Positions 9,362-22,025 of a DNA stretch of 55,031 bases are shown here, piece by piece. Under the pieces are notes generated by a model, which did not search any database, was not told where the DNA came from, and was given only the letters and a program-made list of their open reading frames with translations. The stretch comes from Gnetum montanum (taxonomy: Eukaryota; Streptophyta; Gnetopsida; Gnetales; Gnetaceae). The DNA lies in the NCBI GenBank assembly GCA_015680685.1, contig MNCI01004170.1, positions 1,845,946-1,900,976 on the forward strand, written 5' to 3'. Within the stretch, counting starts at the first letter, position 1. Every line of letters starts with the position of its first letter. The position numbers were made by a program, and so were the translations under genes.

Positions 9362-12300
9362 GTCAATTATAAATTATAATCAAACTTAAATCACATAGAC
9401 ATCCTTATGTTACCTATGTGTTTGCGTATTGAGACCTAATTCAAAAAAATAAATAATTTTGATCCTTTAAAATCATAAAAATTAAACTTAGTTTTTTGGA
9501 CCTTGAAACCATGCCCAACACGTAATACTCATCAATATGATTCCAAAGGTATAAAATTCATCTTAATCAAATTTACAGTTTGGGATATATCATTTATTTA
9601 AAATTTCTTATTATGAAAACCTTAATAAAATAAATAAATAAATAAAGTTAAAATTTTAGAGCCAAAAATCAAACCCATGACATTTCCCTAAGAAAACCAA
9701 ACTCTTATTCATTAATGCACTAACCATCCTATCTGGGTTGATAATTTAAATATTAAAAATTAAAAACAAAAAAGGAAAATTTAAGGCAAGGATTTAAACC
9801 CAAAACCTTGTGCTTGTCAACCCAAAAGATCTAGACATTTCTGCACTAGCAACCAAAGTTGATTAACTTGAAGCATTTATACATTTTTATTATTTTTTAA
9901 AAAATATATTAAAATATTAAATTTTAAAAATTAAAATATTTTTTTTTTCAAAAGAAAATTCATCCTAACCATAGGGGTTGCCCATGATTATGAGTAGTAG
10001 GACTACAAGACTTGGTCATGCAATCCATAGTCATAGTGGTTATTGCGTGTAGCTATCTTAGTGGCTATTGTAGCCATAGCAAACCCGAATTGCATGCTCA
10101 TGCATTTTGGCTAGGTCTCCTCATGTCACCACTGTAAGAAAAATATCCCTCTCTTGGCTGTTGTTTGTTCTACCATCTACCTTTCTCCATGTCATTTTCA
10201 CCACCTTCTCCACCACATATGCCTTTACCCGCACCTCTATCTCCACTACCATTACCTTCACCACCTTCAGAAAATCCCTTGAGAATTTCAATGTCTGTGG
10301 TATTTGTAAGTTCTAGGAGCACCATGCATGTCAACCTCCTAAACACTAGAAGCACTATGCATTCCAACCTTCCCTAGTGATTTTGACAACTAGGAAAAGT
10401 TCATCAATTGCCAAGAAAATTTCAAGGTCCATCAATTAAGGAAAAAATTTAAAATTTTCATCAATTAACACAAAAATTTCAAAAATTGTTAGATGATAGA
10501 AAAATTCAAACTTGATATTCTAACAAGAAAATTTAAATATAAAAATGTAAATAAATTTGGCTAATTTATGAAATTGATAGGCTGGCAATAATTGACATAA
10601 ACATTATTTAATTAAGCACATTGGTCTAGGATGGATGATCTTTTGGGAAGTCTCAAAATTCATGACCAAAATGTATGGAATTCAAAAGCCATAACTTTTA
10701 ATTCTAGAATCCTATTTCAATTAACGAAGAGTTGTTTCTAATAGATTTTAACCTTCCAAATGCACTAGTGAAGTTAGATTTGTCCTATAAAGCTCTAAAA
10801 ACTAGTTTTTAATCCTTACTCCAAAATTGCATCATAAGATCCTTAGGAGCTTAATTTAACATAGCTTGGACATATGATGTTCATTTCTAACATATAAATA
10901 GTTGTTTCTAATATTTTCCACTCTTTTGAACCCAATGATATGGTTGGATTGGTCATCCATATAGCTAATAATTAGGTGACATCTTTAAATCATGCCTTGA
11001 GAGGCCATAACCTAGTCTGACTAACCATGCCTAACAATTTAATTATTAGGATGAAAAAATTTAAGTCTTTTAGACCATTTTGACCTTAAGATTAGGTTCT
11101 TAAAATATGTAGATAAATAGATCTTGGTCAGTAACCCCTACTATAACATTAGTTACACTATTGGAGGAAGTGTTTTAAGGAGGTAGAAAGATCATTAGGT
11201 ATATTGGAAGCATTGTCAAGTTAGTACCGATCTAACAAATCAAGTAGTTGGAGAATCAATTGATGAGCTAGAATAATAAGAAAGATTTATATTATAGTGA
11301 TGGAAAAATTTGACTCTAGGACTTGAATCAATTCATAAGGAATAGTTTTACCTTAAGATCCATGGGCCTTGAGAAGGATTTAAGGTACCTTAGGTAGTTT
11401 GGTCAATTACCTAAGGTCTTGAGAGTTTGTTACCGAATGAAACAAGGAAAAATGATCAAGAACATGAGTGAAAAATAGATTCAAAATTGGATCTATGAGA
11501 TCAAAAGAAACAAGAAATGATGTGGCCAAAACAAACTACAAAATTTGTATCAAATATTGTAAAATATGATGACATACTGGTTTAAGAAGATACATATTGA
11601 CTAGCTTTCAAGATCCTAAGAACACAAATAGATCAAAGATCTCTCTAAGACTATCATTTAAGATTTGGTGTAGGTAGCTAGGGTGTGTTCTATAGTTAAT
11701 TTTCATGTGTCTATCTCGATTAATATTCTCTTAGAAAAGTGCTACAATAGGTTATCTTTGCTCTCAATGATTAGTGTTGGATGAAGGCTATGGACTCTTA
11801 GATCTTTGCTTTGCTTCAAAAGTCTCTAGTTTGGAGAAGTTTCAAATGATACAAAAGTCCTTGAAATGATGTCAATTCTCATTTTTATAGGCAAAAATTT
11901 ACTATTATTGTATTAACATGGTTCAAGCAAGCTTCTTGGGCATCTACACAATATTTTTGAAATTTTACACTGGCCAAAACTGTAATGTTTTTGACTAAAA
12001 CGTTTTTGATTATAGTGCATTTAAGCACAACATTTTTTGTAGCGTATTTAACAATTATAGGCTTAATTATGTTATTCTAGTGTAATTCACAGTGTATTTG
12101 ACATTATGTGCCATGAATTACACCTTACAAAGTGAAAATGTTTTGGGATTTTGATAAAACAAGATCACAAAGTGAATTTTTTAAAGGGAAATCAAGGCAT
12201 TTATTTTTGCTTTTGAATTTGATCAAAATTACAATTAAAATTTGGCTATAAGGCTTTTTAGTTTACCATTGAAATTTCCTTTAAGGTGTTTCATTGGCCC

Positions 12301-13600
12301 CTATTTGTTGATGTCTAGAGGATTGACTCAAAAGACATCAACAAAGAATGAAAAACACCACTGCAAGTTCATCACTAACACTTCTCTATCTATACTTGAT
12401 TCTACCAAGGAGTACTCATGATGTTGAAGTAAGGAGTACTCATGGTGAGAATTTGGAGTAAGGAATCGGCTATATTGATTATTCAAAAATGGGCAAATAG
12501 GCTAACAAAGAATTTCAAATGTTTTGACATTATAGTTATGACATAATGATGTGCTAGTTTGCTGATGAGGTCTTTGTGCTTCATGCTTGTTGTATTAGTT
12601 ATATATGCTTAGACTTGGAGAAACCAGTGCTTTGATATTGGCTACTTCAACCACTTGGCTCATTCTTTTTTTTTTTGAGCCATTAGTTGTTACTTCACTT
12701 TAGGTTGCTTTTGCCTCTTTGCTTTCTTGTTATTTCTTTCCCATTTTTTTGTGAGAGTAAAATCTTCTTTGAGTTTCATTACCAAGGCCAAATTGTTGTT
12801 TTCTCATTGAATGAAGAGTCTGGAGATTTCAATGAACTAATTGATAAAGTATGTTGTAGAAGATGTTACATGGTCATAATTTATGAATGTCAAACATAGG
12901 TTTTCAACATTAGCAAGGTAATGAAGGCTAAAGTTTGTATAGTTATTGTCTATGAAAGATTGGCAGAAGTGATATGAGGTAAGCACCATTAGCATGGTTG
13001 AACAAACTATTCAAATCTCATGTATCGAGATCACGTCATAACCCACTACTATGATGAGTCACATCTCTATGATGACTCCAAGCTCATCTTGCAAACACAA
13101 CTTAGAGAGAACAAGAAAATAAGTCAAAGAAACATGAGATTACAAGAGATAACATAAGACAATAAGCAAACATTGGCCACCATGAGACATAGTTGGTGGA
13201 GCTTAAGAACATTTTATTTTTCTTTGAAGATTTATACAAAAATTGCAATATTTTGAGGTCAAAGAGAAGGGATCATACACACAATTTTTTCAAGCTACAA
13301 GGTCCATTAATGCTTAAAGATAAGTTGAATTGTTTCCACATCTTCCTAGCTCAATCTTGCATGTCAACATAATGATATTACATGACATTTGCATGATATA
13401 TTTGTCCAACAAGGCTAAAATAAGGTAAAATAATGTAATAAATGATATTTAGTTTTTATCTAGGTCATTGTAATGTCAAAATAGGCAATAATTCAATGAA
13501 AAACACCAAAAATGTATCAAATAATATGTTATAATGTCAAATAAGCTATCAAGGTAGTGTATTCTCATATTGTCATTGATTTTGGGTAACATGGATAGTG
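9362..13600. other. AT-rich intergenic region, no gene recognised
   Basis: More than 4 kb with no reading frame I can assign. Two stretches (about 9670-9740 and 9780-9860), read on the minus strand, resemble the A-box/B-box layout of tRNA-derived SINE heads (TGGTTAGTGCA with ATGGGTTTGATTTTTGG, and GGTTTAAATCCTTGCC), but only weakly. Short frames at 10107-10377 are low-complexity Pro/Ser/Thr translations and are not credited. The sequence is probably very old transposon DNA. Confidence 0.35.
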
Positions 13601-13619
13601 TATGGGCAATGTATCTTTG

Positions 13620-13840
13620 GTTGACAATTTGTTTAGGGTTAAATAAGTTCCCAATGTTTTTGGGGTTAAATAAGCTGTGAATTTCATTGTCCCAGCATTT
13701 TTTGGGTTCAATAAGCTATGATTTCATAGTCCCAACGTTTCTTAGGATTAAATAAGCTATGATTTCACAGTCTCAATGTTTTTTAAGGTCCAATACATTG
13801 TGAATTCACATTCCCTATGTTTTTGACACTTGGTATCTAG
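13620..13840. repeat. Degenerate minisatellite, unit about 45-50 bases
   Basis: Four to five imperfect copies of a unit built on GGGTTAAATAAGCTATGATT, then TCACAGTCCCAATGTTTTT, follow each other. Copies differ by substitutions and small indels; the first is shorter, about 26 bases. No coding potential. Confidence 0.7.
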
Positions 13841-13919
13841 GATTTGAAGTTGTGGGATGCAATTATCAATGTATTGGAATAGAATGGATAGTGTTTTAGG
13901 CTATGAAAGGCAATTTCAT

Positions 13920-14240
13920 ACCAAAAGGTAGTGTATTAGGTCAATTTCATTCTAGCAGCTTATTTGAGTTAATTTAATTTTTAATTTCATTCTAGCAGCT
14001 TATTTGAGATAATTTCATTTTTTTTATTCTAGTAGCATATGTAACCTATTTCATTCTCAATTTCATTCCCATAGTATTTTTGACCCATTTCATTCTCAAT
14101 TTTGTTCCTGCAACATATTTGACCTATTTCATTCTCAATTTCATTTCCACAATGTATTTGACCTATTTCATTCTCAATTTTATTTCCACAACATATTTGA
14201 CCTATTTCATTCTTAATTTCATTCTCACAACATGTTTAGG
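13920..14240. repeat. Degenerate minisatellite, unit about 40-45 bases
   Basis: About seven imperfect copies. The first two carry TTTCATTCTAGCAGCTTATTTGAG. The next five have the form ATTTCATTCTCAATTTCATT, then CCACAACATATTTGACCT. Divergence rises toward the left end. Together with the array at 13620-13840 and looser repeats up to 15250 it forms a repeat-rich tract beside the family D LTR, possibly internal sequence of that element. Confidence 0.75.
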
Positions 14241-15390
14241 GTAGGCTTGGATCATAAAACCCAATTACAACAACATGTTTGAGCAAAATTGGTTTTTATA
14301 ATCACTTGTGCTTAGTGTGCAAGAGAAAACTTGGGAATTTTAGGATTTTCTTATTGGTAGAAGAAGGTAGAATACATAAGATTTGGTGACCATGGTGGGC
14401 AGGAATGGATCAACAAGTAGATGTGTGGCTATGAAGGAGGTAGAGAAGACTGAGAAAATTAGGTAGACCAAATTTCCAAATCCATCTACAGGGAAGTATC
14501 TTCATCCATTATGTACATAATTTTTCTAACATTTTTCTTGATTTCTTGGCTTAATCTGGTAGTGTTTCTCACCTTAAAGGACTATGCATGCTAATATTTT
14601 TGGTTTTTAACTACATAGAATCAAGGTTTTAGGTTTTTTATGATCATGGAAATGATTTTTCAAGTTTTTTAGCTTTTTACTTGGACAATTTGGGTTTTTC
14701 TTGGACACATGTACAACATTTTTGGTTTTTTTGGTTTATTTTCTAGCATTTTTGATTTTTTCCTTGGCAATATTGATAGTGTTGTTGGAATTTTCTCCAT
14801 TCCATGTCAGCATTTTTGACCTCTAGGACTAAATAATGTAGTGTAGTAGGGTTTTAGGTTATGATTACAATTTTTTTAATTTTTTACAAGGTCAATTGAT
14901 AACAACTTTGGATTTTTTAGCACTTGAATATGCAGCATTGTATTTAATTTTGTCTTGGTGAACAATGTTTTCAACATTTATGGCCTATAATTAATGTTTT
15001 AAAATTTTTTTCTATTCCTAGAAGCAACTTTTCCCACATCTTCCCAGTTGTATGTAGGGTTATGGGGTTTTTTCTTTATGAATTTTGATAGTATTTTTAA
15101 CTCCTAGTGCTTCGGATGGTAGCGTGTTTGATTCCTTGCTCTAGAAGAATAGCATATTTGACCTTCCCTATCATGGGAAGGCAACGGTTTTTGCTATTCT
15201 AGTCTTTAAGCTAGTGTCTTTCGGGATCTTTGACCTCCTCAGGCCTCAACATTTTTGGTTTTGGCCACATGTTTTCAAGGAAAACTTCATGTTCTCCATG
15301 TCTCTATTCATGTTTTGCACCTATTTCTTCTTAGGCATCATCTAAAATTAACAAAATCCTCTACCAAATCTAATCAATAATCAATAGAAA
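14241..15390 (-). other. Probable 5' internal region of family D element
   Basis: Directly downstream, in minus sense, of the family D LTR and primer site. Just past the primer site a short frame opens with ATG (near 15315, MPKKK) and is interrupted by a stop almost at once. The remainder holds loosely repeated phrases such as CATTTTTGG and TTTTTGACC. No gag or pol motif was recognised, so this may be a coding-poor element or too decayed to read. Confidence 0.35.
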
Positions 15391-16339
15391 GCTCCAATAC
15401 CAATAACATTGGAGCAAGTTCACTCCAATATTAAAATCACCTTTCAACACTAAATCTCAATATTATGAAAAGATAATTTATTTGCTAGAAAACAAAAAAA
15501 TTAGCTATCTTCAATTATTCAAAAAATAAGATTAAAATAAGAGAACCAAAACCCACAAAGTATCAAAAAATTCTTAAAACACTCAAATGATGTTGTAGAA
15601 CATAAGGCTCTACAACCACACAATGGTTGTTCTTAATGCAAGACATAAGTTATGGAGAATCTCTTCCATAACCTATAATTGAGATCTTAACTCATAAGAA
15701 AGACTAGAACACATAAGCCAATACACAACATAATTGACCTTGGAGTTGCAACCTCTATGCACTTACTCAAGTTGCTTTCTCTCTCTTGCTCAAGTTCAAT
15801 ACAAGAACTTATATGACATCTCCTTTTCATATCTCCATAGTACAAGCATGAAACATCAATATATTTATTAAGAAAATAAGACAAAAACTTGAAGAAATCT
15901 TTTAAAAGCTGAACTTGGAGCTTCCATGTTGTTTTTATCTTTTTCCATCTTCTTTTGGCTATTTTCCAAGTTGGAATGGTCAATTCCATAAGTTTTCCTG
16001 ACCATATGAATTATCCCTAGCTTCCTTGGATCATCTTTGATAAAAGTATAACTTTTAGGAGAGATGTCTCCTACGTGTGGAAGACATCTCCTCCTGGGAG
16101 AAATATCTTTCATGAGACACATCCTCTTAGACATCTCTACTTTTTAAGAGACATCTCCTGCAAAGACCCAATTCTTGGTAGAGACATCTCTTTCATGTTT
16201 TAGATGTCTCTTGTGAAGTCCTAGCTCCCAAACAAGATATCTCCTTGACTTTCAAGATGTCTCCATAGATCCTAAAACCCGCAAAACACAAATTGTAGGA
16301 AAAAGCACAAGGGGATTAGGAGAGGTGTTCATACACCAA
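15391..16339 (-). mobile_element. LTR of family D with tRNA-iMet primer site, copy D1
   Basis: The sense start TGGTGTATGAACACC is at 16339 and the sense end GCTCCAATGTTA near 15404, making about 935 bases. It is followed in minus sense by TGGTATTGGAGC (15391-15402), matching 10 of 12 bases of the initiator-tRNA-Met primer site TGGTATCAGAGC. A second copy in opposite orientation (24404-25237 continuing at 33406-33438) confirms the unit. Shared segments include the GGCTCTACAACCACACAAT region near 15610 and ATTGGAGTGAACTTGCTCCA at the end. The primer site marks D1 as a 5' LTR of an element extending toward lower coordinates; no 3' partner was seen. Confidence 0.75.
16050..16270 (-). promoter_or_regulatory. 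U3 array of GAGACATCTC-type repeats (family D)
   Basis: About eight copies of AGACATCTC or its complement GAGATGTCT lie within 220 bases in the U3 of LTR D1, in both orientations, for example around 16059, 16081, 16130, 16150, 16183, 16205 and 16255. The same motif recurs in LTR D2 (24510-24700). The promoter-proximal position suggests regulatory repeats; this is inference. Confidence 0.5.
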
Positions 16340-17362
16340 TAAACCACTTCATGAATTTAATCCTAATATATCCATGAAAATAATGACTCATCTAAACCAT
16401 TAACACCTATATAAATGAAGGTAAGACAAATGTGTGATGATGAACTACTTCAAGTTGCTACAAGTATAACTCAGGCACTACAAATAAGGATTCATAAATA
16501 TTCTTACCCTAGAATCATTTGTGTTGTAGTAATAACAATATTTAAGAGAACATCCTACTAACTTCTCAAAATGTATGCACTCATACTTTTGTTTATCATG
16601 AAGCTCTTGCTTCTCATGAGTGACATACTCTAAGTAATGACATAACATGAGTTTGTAATCTATCAAATCCTTAATGAAGTCTTGGTTGTATAAATCCTTC
16701 TCAAAGGTGATAGATGCATCTTTTTTAGGCTCCTTATAGAATTTTCCATGCATGACATGTCATTATCATAGTTTGTCTTGATGAAATTTCATCACAATGA
16801 AAGATAATACTTCATTCACTATGTTTTTGAAGGTGATTTGGACTAACTAAGACTTCTACTTTAATACATTCACATTGTTTAGTTTAACCATAATTATTTT
16901 AATCCTTTATTTTCTACAAACTCAATAGCTCAGAAAATGTAAAATGTAAATGTAAATGTAAAATAAGCAATTCATAGATTCCTTTCTTGATAATGGCACT
17001 AATGATAAGGATCTTCCTGACCAAGATTTCAAGAGGTCTTTCAACTATACATGTAATAAATCAGTCATAAATAGTATAATATAAGTGAAGAAACTTGTGT
17101 TTCCATAGTAGGTAAGGGGTATTTTTATAATTTTTATGATTTTAATATTTTTTATCTATTTTATAAATATAAAAAATAAAATAACACATAAATCTCATTA
17201 GAATTCCTTGAAGAACATGTGTAACATTTACACATGAAAGAACAAAATAAAAAACACCCTCACATCATAATTCCTTGTTGAAAAAGCATAACAAAGAAGT
17301 CTAACACACATGAAAATCTTGCCACAATCCCTTAGGGGACAGGTGTGATATGAACACATGAA
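16340..17362. other. Spacer, one unassigned minus-strand frame
   Basis: Between the D1 LTR and the copia element. A 91-codon minus-strand frame (16478-16753) is rich in Lys, Tyr and His and has no family I recognise. A short run of AAATGT units lies at about 16935-16965. No RNA gene or LTR border was seen. Confidence 0.3.
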
Positions 17363-17367
17363 AGAAA

Positions 17368-17790
17368 TGTTAAAATGTATAGCTTAAGGATTGTAGGAAA
17401 GGAAATAGATAAGTTACAATAAAAAATAGTTTTAACTATTCTTCAAAACTTTGTAAAAATGGATGAGTCTTCAAGTAATAAATAGTATCTCTTCAAATTC
17501 TATTCTTATACTTTTGTGAATGTTTATTCATATCAATTGTTTCAAATAACAACTAATATATTTATAGTTGTTTACTTCAACACATACTTTACAACTAATA
17601 CTTCATAAGACTTCAATTTGACATGAAGTGTTGCAACTCGGTTTGACTTAACTTGACTCTTACTCTTTTACAAATTTGTAAGAATTCTCATTTAATAAAT
17701 CTCACTAAAGAGTTAAATAACTTATGATCTAATCCTATACTTACAACACAACTTAAGTTACATTCATAAAGTATGAGTTACACTCTAATA
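17368..17790 (-). repeat. 3' LTR of copia element E1
   Basis: Direct repeat of 20711-21082/21971-22020. Shared blocks include AATAGATAAGTTA near the left end, TTGACATGAAG in the middle and ACTTAAGTTACATTCATAAA near the right end. The sense start has decayed from TG to TA (TATTAGAGTGTAAC). Confidence 0.85.
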
Positions 17791-18534
17791 CTCCACCTTA
17801 ATTTATACTCTATCTTTTAAAATTCTTATAAGATAGTTTATGATGAGGAATATGAAGTGATAATGAAATATGAGTATAATGTTGGAGGGAGGCCTTAAAA
17901 ATCCATACATAATATCATGCTCCTTTAAATTTATATCTTCACATGCTTTTAATACTTTTGATCTTCTTCTCATCATAACAAACTGATTATAATGATAAGT
18001 AATCTCTGAAGATATGGAAACATTATCTAGCTAAGGTATTCATAAAGAAATATGATTTCTTCAATTTAGTAACTTTATTTGAACATCCACATATTTCTAT
18101 CAAACAAAGGACATACTAATCTCCATGTGCTTACTTTTATCATATACCTTAATACCTTGATGACACCTTGATTATCACAATGAATAATAATAGGCTTTAG
18201 TACTAAGATTCTAATTTTTTAAGTAGTTGATTAATCTAGATAACATCTTATATAGTTTCAACTTTCATTGATGGTAAGAAAACCACTCATTGATTACTTC
18301 TAGTCAATGAGATTTTCGTATAGTTAGATCAAAACATTAGTTCTAGAGCTCCAATCTATGGTATATCCACCCTAATTTTCTTTAACATATACCTTAAAAA
18401 TCTTATATAGAGTTTCCTTAAATACAATTCCATAGTGATAATGTAAATTTAATATATCATATGAATAGCAAGGTTGCTTTCATATGATTATAGTTAGGTT
18501 CTTACATTGCTATAACCAACTAATTTACTACGAA

Positions 18535-19319
18535 CTAGATATCATGTCTTGTATTAGTTAAGTATATCAATCCTCCAATAATTTGACAGTACTGTATGGG
18601 ATGAATTGATTCATCATTAATACTTATTCTAAATCTAGAGATCATTGGGATATCAACTTCATGACATTTCAAGATATGATTCCTTTTTAATAACTTAGTT
18701 GTATTCTTTTGTTGGGAAATCATAATTTCTCTTTATTTTTAGCAGACTTCTATTTTTAAAAAATAATAAGCTAATTCATGATCTAAAATATCAAATCATC
18801 AAGATAGGTGATACTTAAACTTGTTTATGATTTGTAGTTCCATTATTGCAATGAGTATATAATCATTGTGAAATGTTAAGAGCATTTGTATTTTGCCATA
18901 GTTCATGAAAACATACAAATTTTTATTTTTCTTAGACTTCATAAATCCATAATTAATTAAGAATTCATCAATTCTTTGGTACATAGATGTCCTTTCATAA
19001 TTTATAAACTAAGATATCATCCTCCACAAAATCTTTAGGTTCATATAAATTTCTTCTGAAGGTCACCATACAAAGATATTAGCTTAACTTTAGTCTAGTG
19101 TATTTTTCATTTGAACTTATTAGATGAGAATATAATAATATGAAAGGTTACCATTCTAGCTATAGGTGAAAAAGTTTCATCATAATCAACCCATTTAAGT
19201 TGTAAAAATCCTTTCATTACTAATCTCACTTTATACTTATCCAATGCATTATCCAAATCCAATGTAATTATCAATGTCTTAAATTTCTTAAAGATATTAA
19301 ATACATTTGATCTAAACAT
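18535..19319 (-). pseudogene. Copia reverse transcriptase remnant (E1)
   Basis: Minus-strand frames show, in order, LDKYKVRLVMKGFLQ then DYDETFSPIARM (19300-19150; copia form YKARLVAKGF.Q..GIDY.ETFSPVA), then FLINYGFMKSKKNKNLYVF (18960-18900), then the polymerase active-site position reading FHNDYILIA where functional copies have YVDD, and finally YCQIIGGLIYLTNTRHDI (18590-18540; copia form YR.LVGSLIYLT.TRPDI). Frameshifts separate the blocks and the catalytic Asp pair is altered. Upstream integrase is absent. Not functional. Confidence 0.8.
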
Positions 19320-19839
19320 TTCTTAAATATTTTACCTTCTTATTTAAGACATTTCTCTAATATTATGATTTAAATCTTATCTTATGACCAGCATTTACAA
19401 GTTTGGTAACTAATAATAGATTATGACATGTTAGTGTAAGATAATAGCGCATATTTTTAATTTCTATTGGCTGATCTACAATCTTCATATTAATGTCCCT
19501 CACTCCCCTGTATTTACATATAGCTCTTATAAAAGTTGTAGCTTTACTAGCATCTACTATGCATAAGTTTTGGAATAGGTTATGATTACCAAATACATGA
19601 TGAGAATACCTTGAATCAATATATCAAATATGATGCTCCAACTTGGTCCTAGTGTCTTAGTTTGTAATATCCTTGATAATTGAAATCATTTCATCTTCCA
19701 GAAAATTTCCTTCATTCTTATGGTTACCATTTCAATTATTACAACAATTGTTGTTATTCTTTTACCTTATTAAGTCATATATATATAATCTTTCTCTATA
19801 TGATTGACATTTAGGGATTTCATTAGTTGAATCAATAGT

Positions 19840-20260
19840 TCTTAAATTCATGTCCAACTTTTTCACATATGAAACATGGTCTCAAATTATCCCTTTCCTT
19901 TTGATGTTGGAATTGCAAATTTATTTAACCATTATATTGCTTATGAAACTTCCAATTTCTTTATTGGTTGTTCCTTGGGCTATACATAACTTATTTATAG
20001 TATTTTGTGGTTTCTCATCTAATTTCATACTTGTCTTCTATAATTATAATCTTGCAAAAAGACTAGCTAAGTTACTTCTTTCTCCCATAACATCCAAGGC
20101 TTGCATAAATCCTTCATATTTTTTAGAAAGGACTTCAAGAAGATAGCTTACTAGTTCATCATTTAGAACATATTCTTCTTTACATTCTAGTTCTAGGATT
20201 ATTGATCTCATTTCTTTTACAAAATTAATTAACTTTTGATCTACTTGCATCTTCATTGGT
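19840..20260 (-). pseudogene. Copia gag remnant with zinc knuckle (E1)
   Basis: A 70-codon minus-strand frame (20044-20256) reads like the UBN2/gag domain of copia elements: KEMRSIILELECKEEYVLND, then ELVSYLLEVLSKKYEGF, ending LASLFARL (usual form L..LPKSYE.F...L...L.EL..RL). About 160 bases downstream CFICEKVGHEF (about 19850-19885) is a CCHC knuckle whose last Cys is replaced by Tyr. Stops lie between the parts. gag would have packaged element RNA into virus-like particles; this copy cannot. Confidence 0.75.
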
Positions 20261-21082
20261 CATAATTTAATAAATAAATGGTATCCTTTTGCTCTATCAA
20301 GATGCTAAAATATATTTCCATACCTTAGTTAACATGTCCATATTATAAACAAACATAGATACATCTTTTGATATATTGGTGAATAATATACTTACTATCA
20401 TTTCATTCTACTTACATTTTCAATTAGCATATAATCTAAAGTTGATATCAGATACAACATGCCATCAATGACTTTCTCATAAGCTTACTCTGATTCTTTG
20501 TGCAAATGTATGATAATGTTTTATCGTAAGTTTTTATAAGTTTAATATTGCAATTTTATTTGCTAGGGATTGTAATAGATTCTTGTCTTGGTCTTATTTT
20601 AATGACATACCTTACATCAAGTTAATAAGAATCTTTATACACTACTACCATTTTGTTTATTGTTTCTTTTCTTCTATCTATTTTTCTAACTTTCTCCTAC
20701 TTCAATGCCTTTTTAAAATGTATATATTAAGAAATATAAGAAGTCCAATAGATAAGTTATGATTAGAAATAATTTTAAATAATTCTTTAAAATTTCATTA
20801 CAATTGATGATTCTTCAACTAATATAAGATATATCTTTAAATTCTATCTTATACTTTCATGATCTTTTGGTCATATCAGTTATTTCAAATAACAACTAAG
20901 AGATTTATAATATTATTTACTTCAATACATACTTTACAATTGACACTTGACAAGACTTTAATTTGACATGAAGAGTCATAAATTACTTTGAATTAACATG
21001 ACTCTTACTGTTTCACAAATTCATAAGGATTTTTATTCAATTAATCTTACGAAAGAGTTAAACTTGTGACTTGATCCTATAC

Positions 21083-21965
21083 TGATGAGTCATGGTCTGT
21101 CAGGTCCTGTTATCATACCCTTGTTATCGAACCCCTATTATTGAAACCCTGATACAGGATACCAAGTCTGATAGGTCCCAATATTGGACCCCTGTTATCA
21201 GACCCCCGATATCGCAATCGCGATATTGCGTTTCCCGTGTGAGCCTATAAATAAAAGGCGGCGCACTTGGTTTTGGGAATTAGTTCTTAGTCCCTTATCT
21301 AAACTCTTGCAGTTTTTCCTTCTTAGAGTTAGAATTATTTCTCAGTGCATGCCCATAGTGTGATGATTGTAATTGCACGACATCCTTTATTTGAGTGTGA
21401 CATACTTGGACACGCACATGACCAGAAATAAAGATCAAGATTACTTCATCATTGCAACCTCCACTTAGCTTAATTATTATTTACTACTTTCTTGGTTAAT
21501 ATCTCTCTACCCTTATCTCCTAGTAATGCGGAATGAGTACGACTTAATCACGAGCATTCAAGTGTGACTACTTGGTAACCCAGTAGCGTACCTAGGCCAT
21601 ACGTTTGGTAATCCCAGTGGTAGTCATGCACAAGGTCCAAGATGTGTACGGAAGATTAAGGAACGGATGCTCATCGCACTTAGGCTAGTTTAGATTCTCT
21701 CTCACCCTCTCTCTTTCCTAGTTTAGTTGATATTATTTACTATCATACCAGGAGTAGCATTATTATAGGAACACATCATACACCTCACTCTAGACTAAAC
21801 CATACATGATAAAGCTAATACTAGCCTAGGTGGGAAGACAACGAACTGCGATCTACGGGTAACTGTCTGGATACAACAACTAAACCGTCTGCAGAGTTCG
21901 ACCGGATCGCGCATGAAACGCTTGTATTCGTATGGTTGAGTGTAGGGGTACCTCGTCACTCATCA
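21083..21965 (+). mobile_element. Solo LTR, family A, copy A3, with intact target duplication
   Basis: 883 bases bounded by perfect 8-base inverted termini TGATGAGT and ACTCATCA and by the direct repeat TATAC (21078-21082 and 21966-21970). The TATA region CCTATAAATAAAAGG is near 21245, and AATAAAGATCAAGATTACTT follows at about 21427. The sequence matches A2 across R and U5. No internal sequence is present, so it arose by recombination between the two LTRs of a former element. It lies inside the 5' LTR of copia element E1 and is therefore younger than E1. The U3 carries repeats around GTTATCAGACCCC and one GATATCGCAATCGCGATATTGCG block (about 21209-21231). Confidence 0.95.
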
Positions 21966-22025
21966 TATACTTATGACATGACTTAAGTTACATTCATAAA
22001 ATATGAATTATATTCTAATAAGTAA

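Larger units (their letters stand above)
17368..22020 (-). mobile_element. Deleted Ty1/copia element E1 with both LTRs
   Basis: The 3' LTR spans 17368-17790 (423 bases). The 5' LTR spans 20711-21082 plus 21971-22020 (422 bases once the inserted solo LTR and its duplicated target are removed). The flanks AGAAA (17363-17367) and AGTAA (22021-22025) fit one decayed 5-base target duplication. A polypurine tract sits beside the 3' LTR (CTCCACCTTA at 17791-17800, sense TAAGGTGGAG). The internal 2.9 kb holds gag with a zinc knuckle and part of reverse transcriptase, all interrupted by stops. Protease and integrase are missing between gag and RT. Non-autonomous and long inactive. Confidence 0.85.

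Noticed and set aside
8488-9371. Target duplication around LTR A2
   Set aside because: Flanks GAGTC and GTCAA do not match. Shifting the border by one or two bases does not help, so none is claimed.
10107-10377. Overlapping short plus- and minus-strand reading frames
   Set aside because: Low-complexity Pro/Ser/Thr and Gly/Glu translations of one CCACCTT-rich tract. No domain, no codon signal, and open on both strands by composition.
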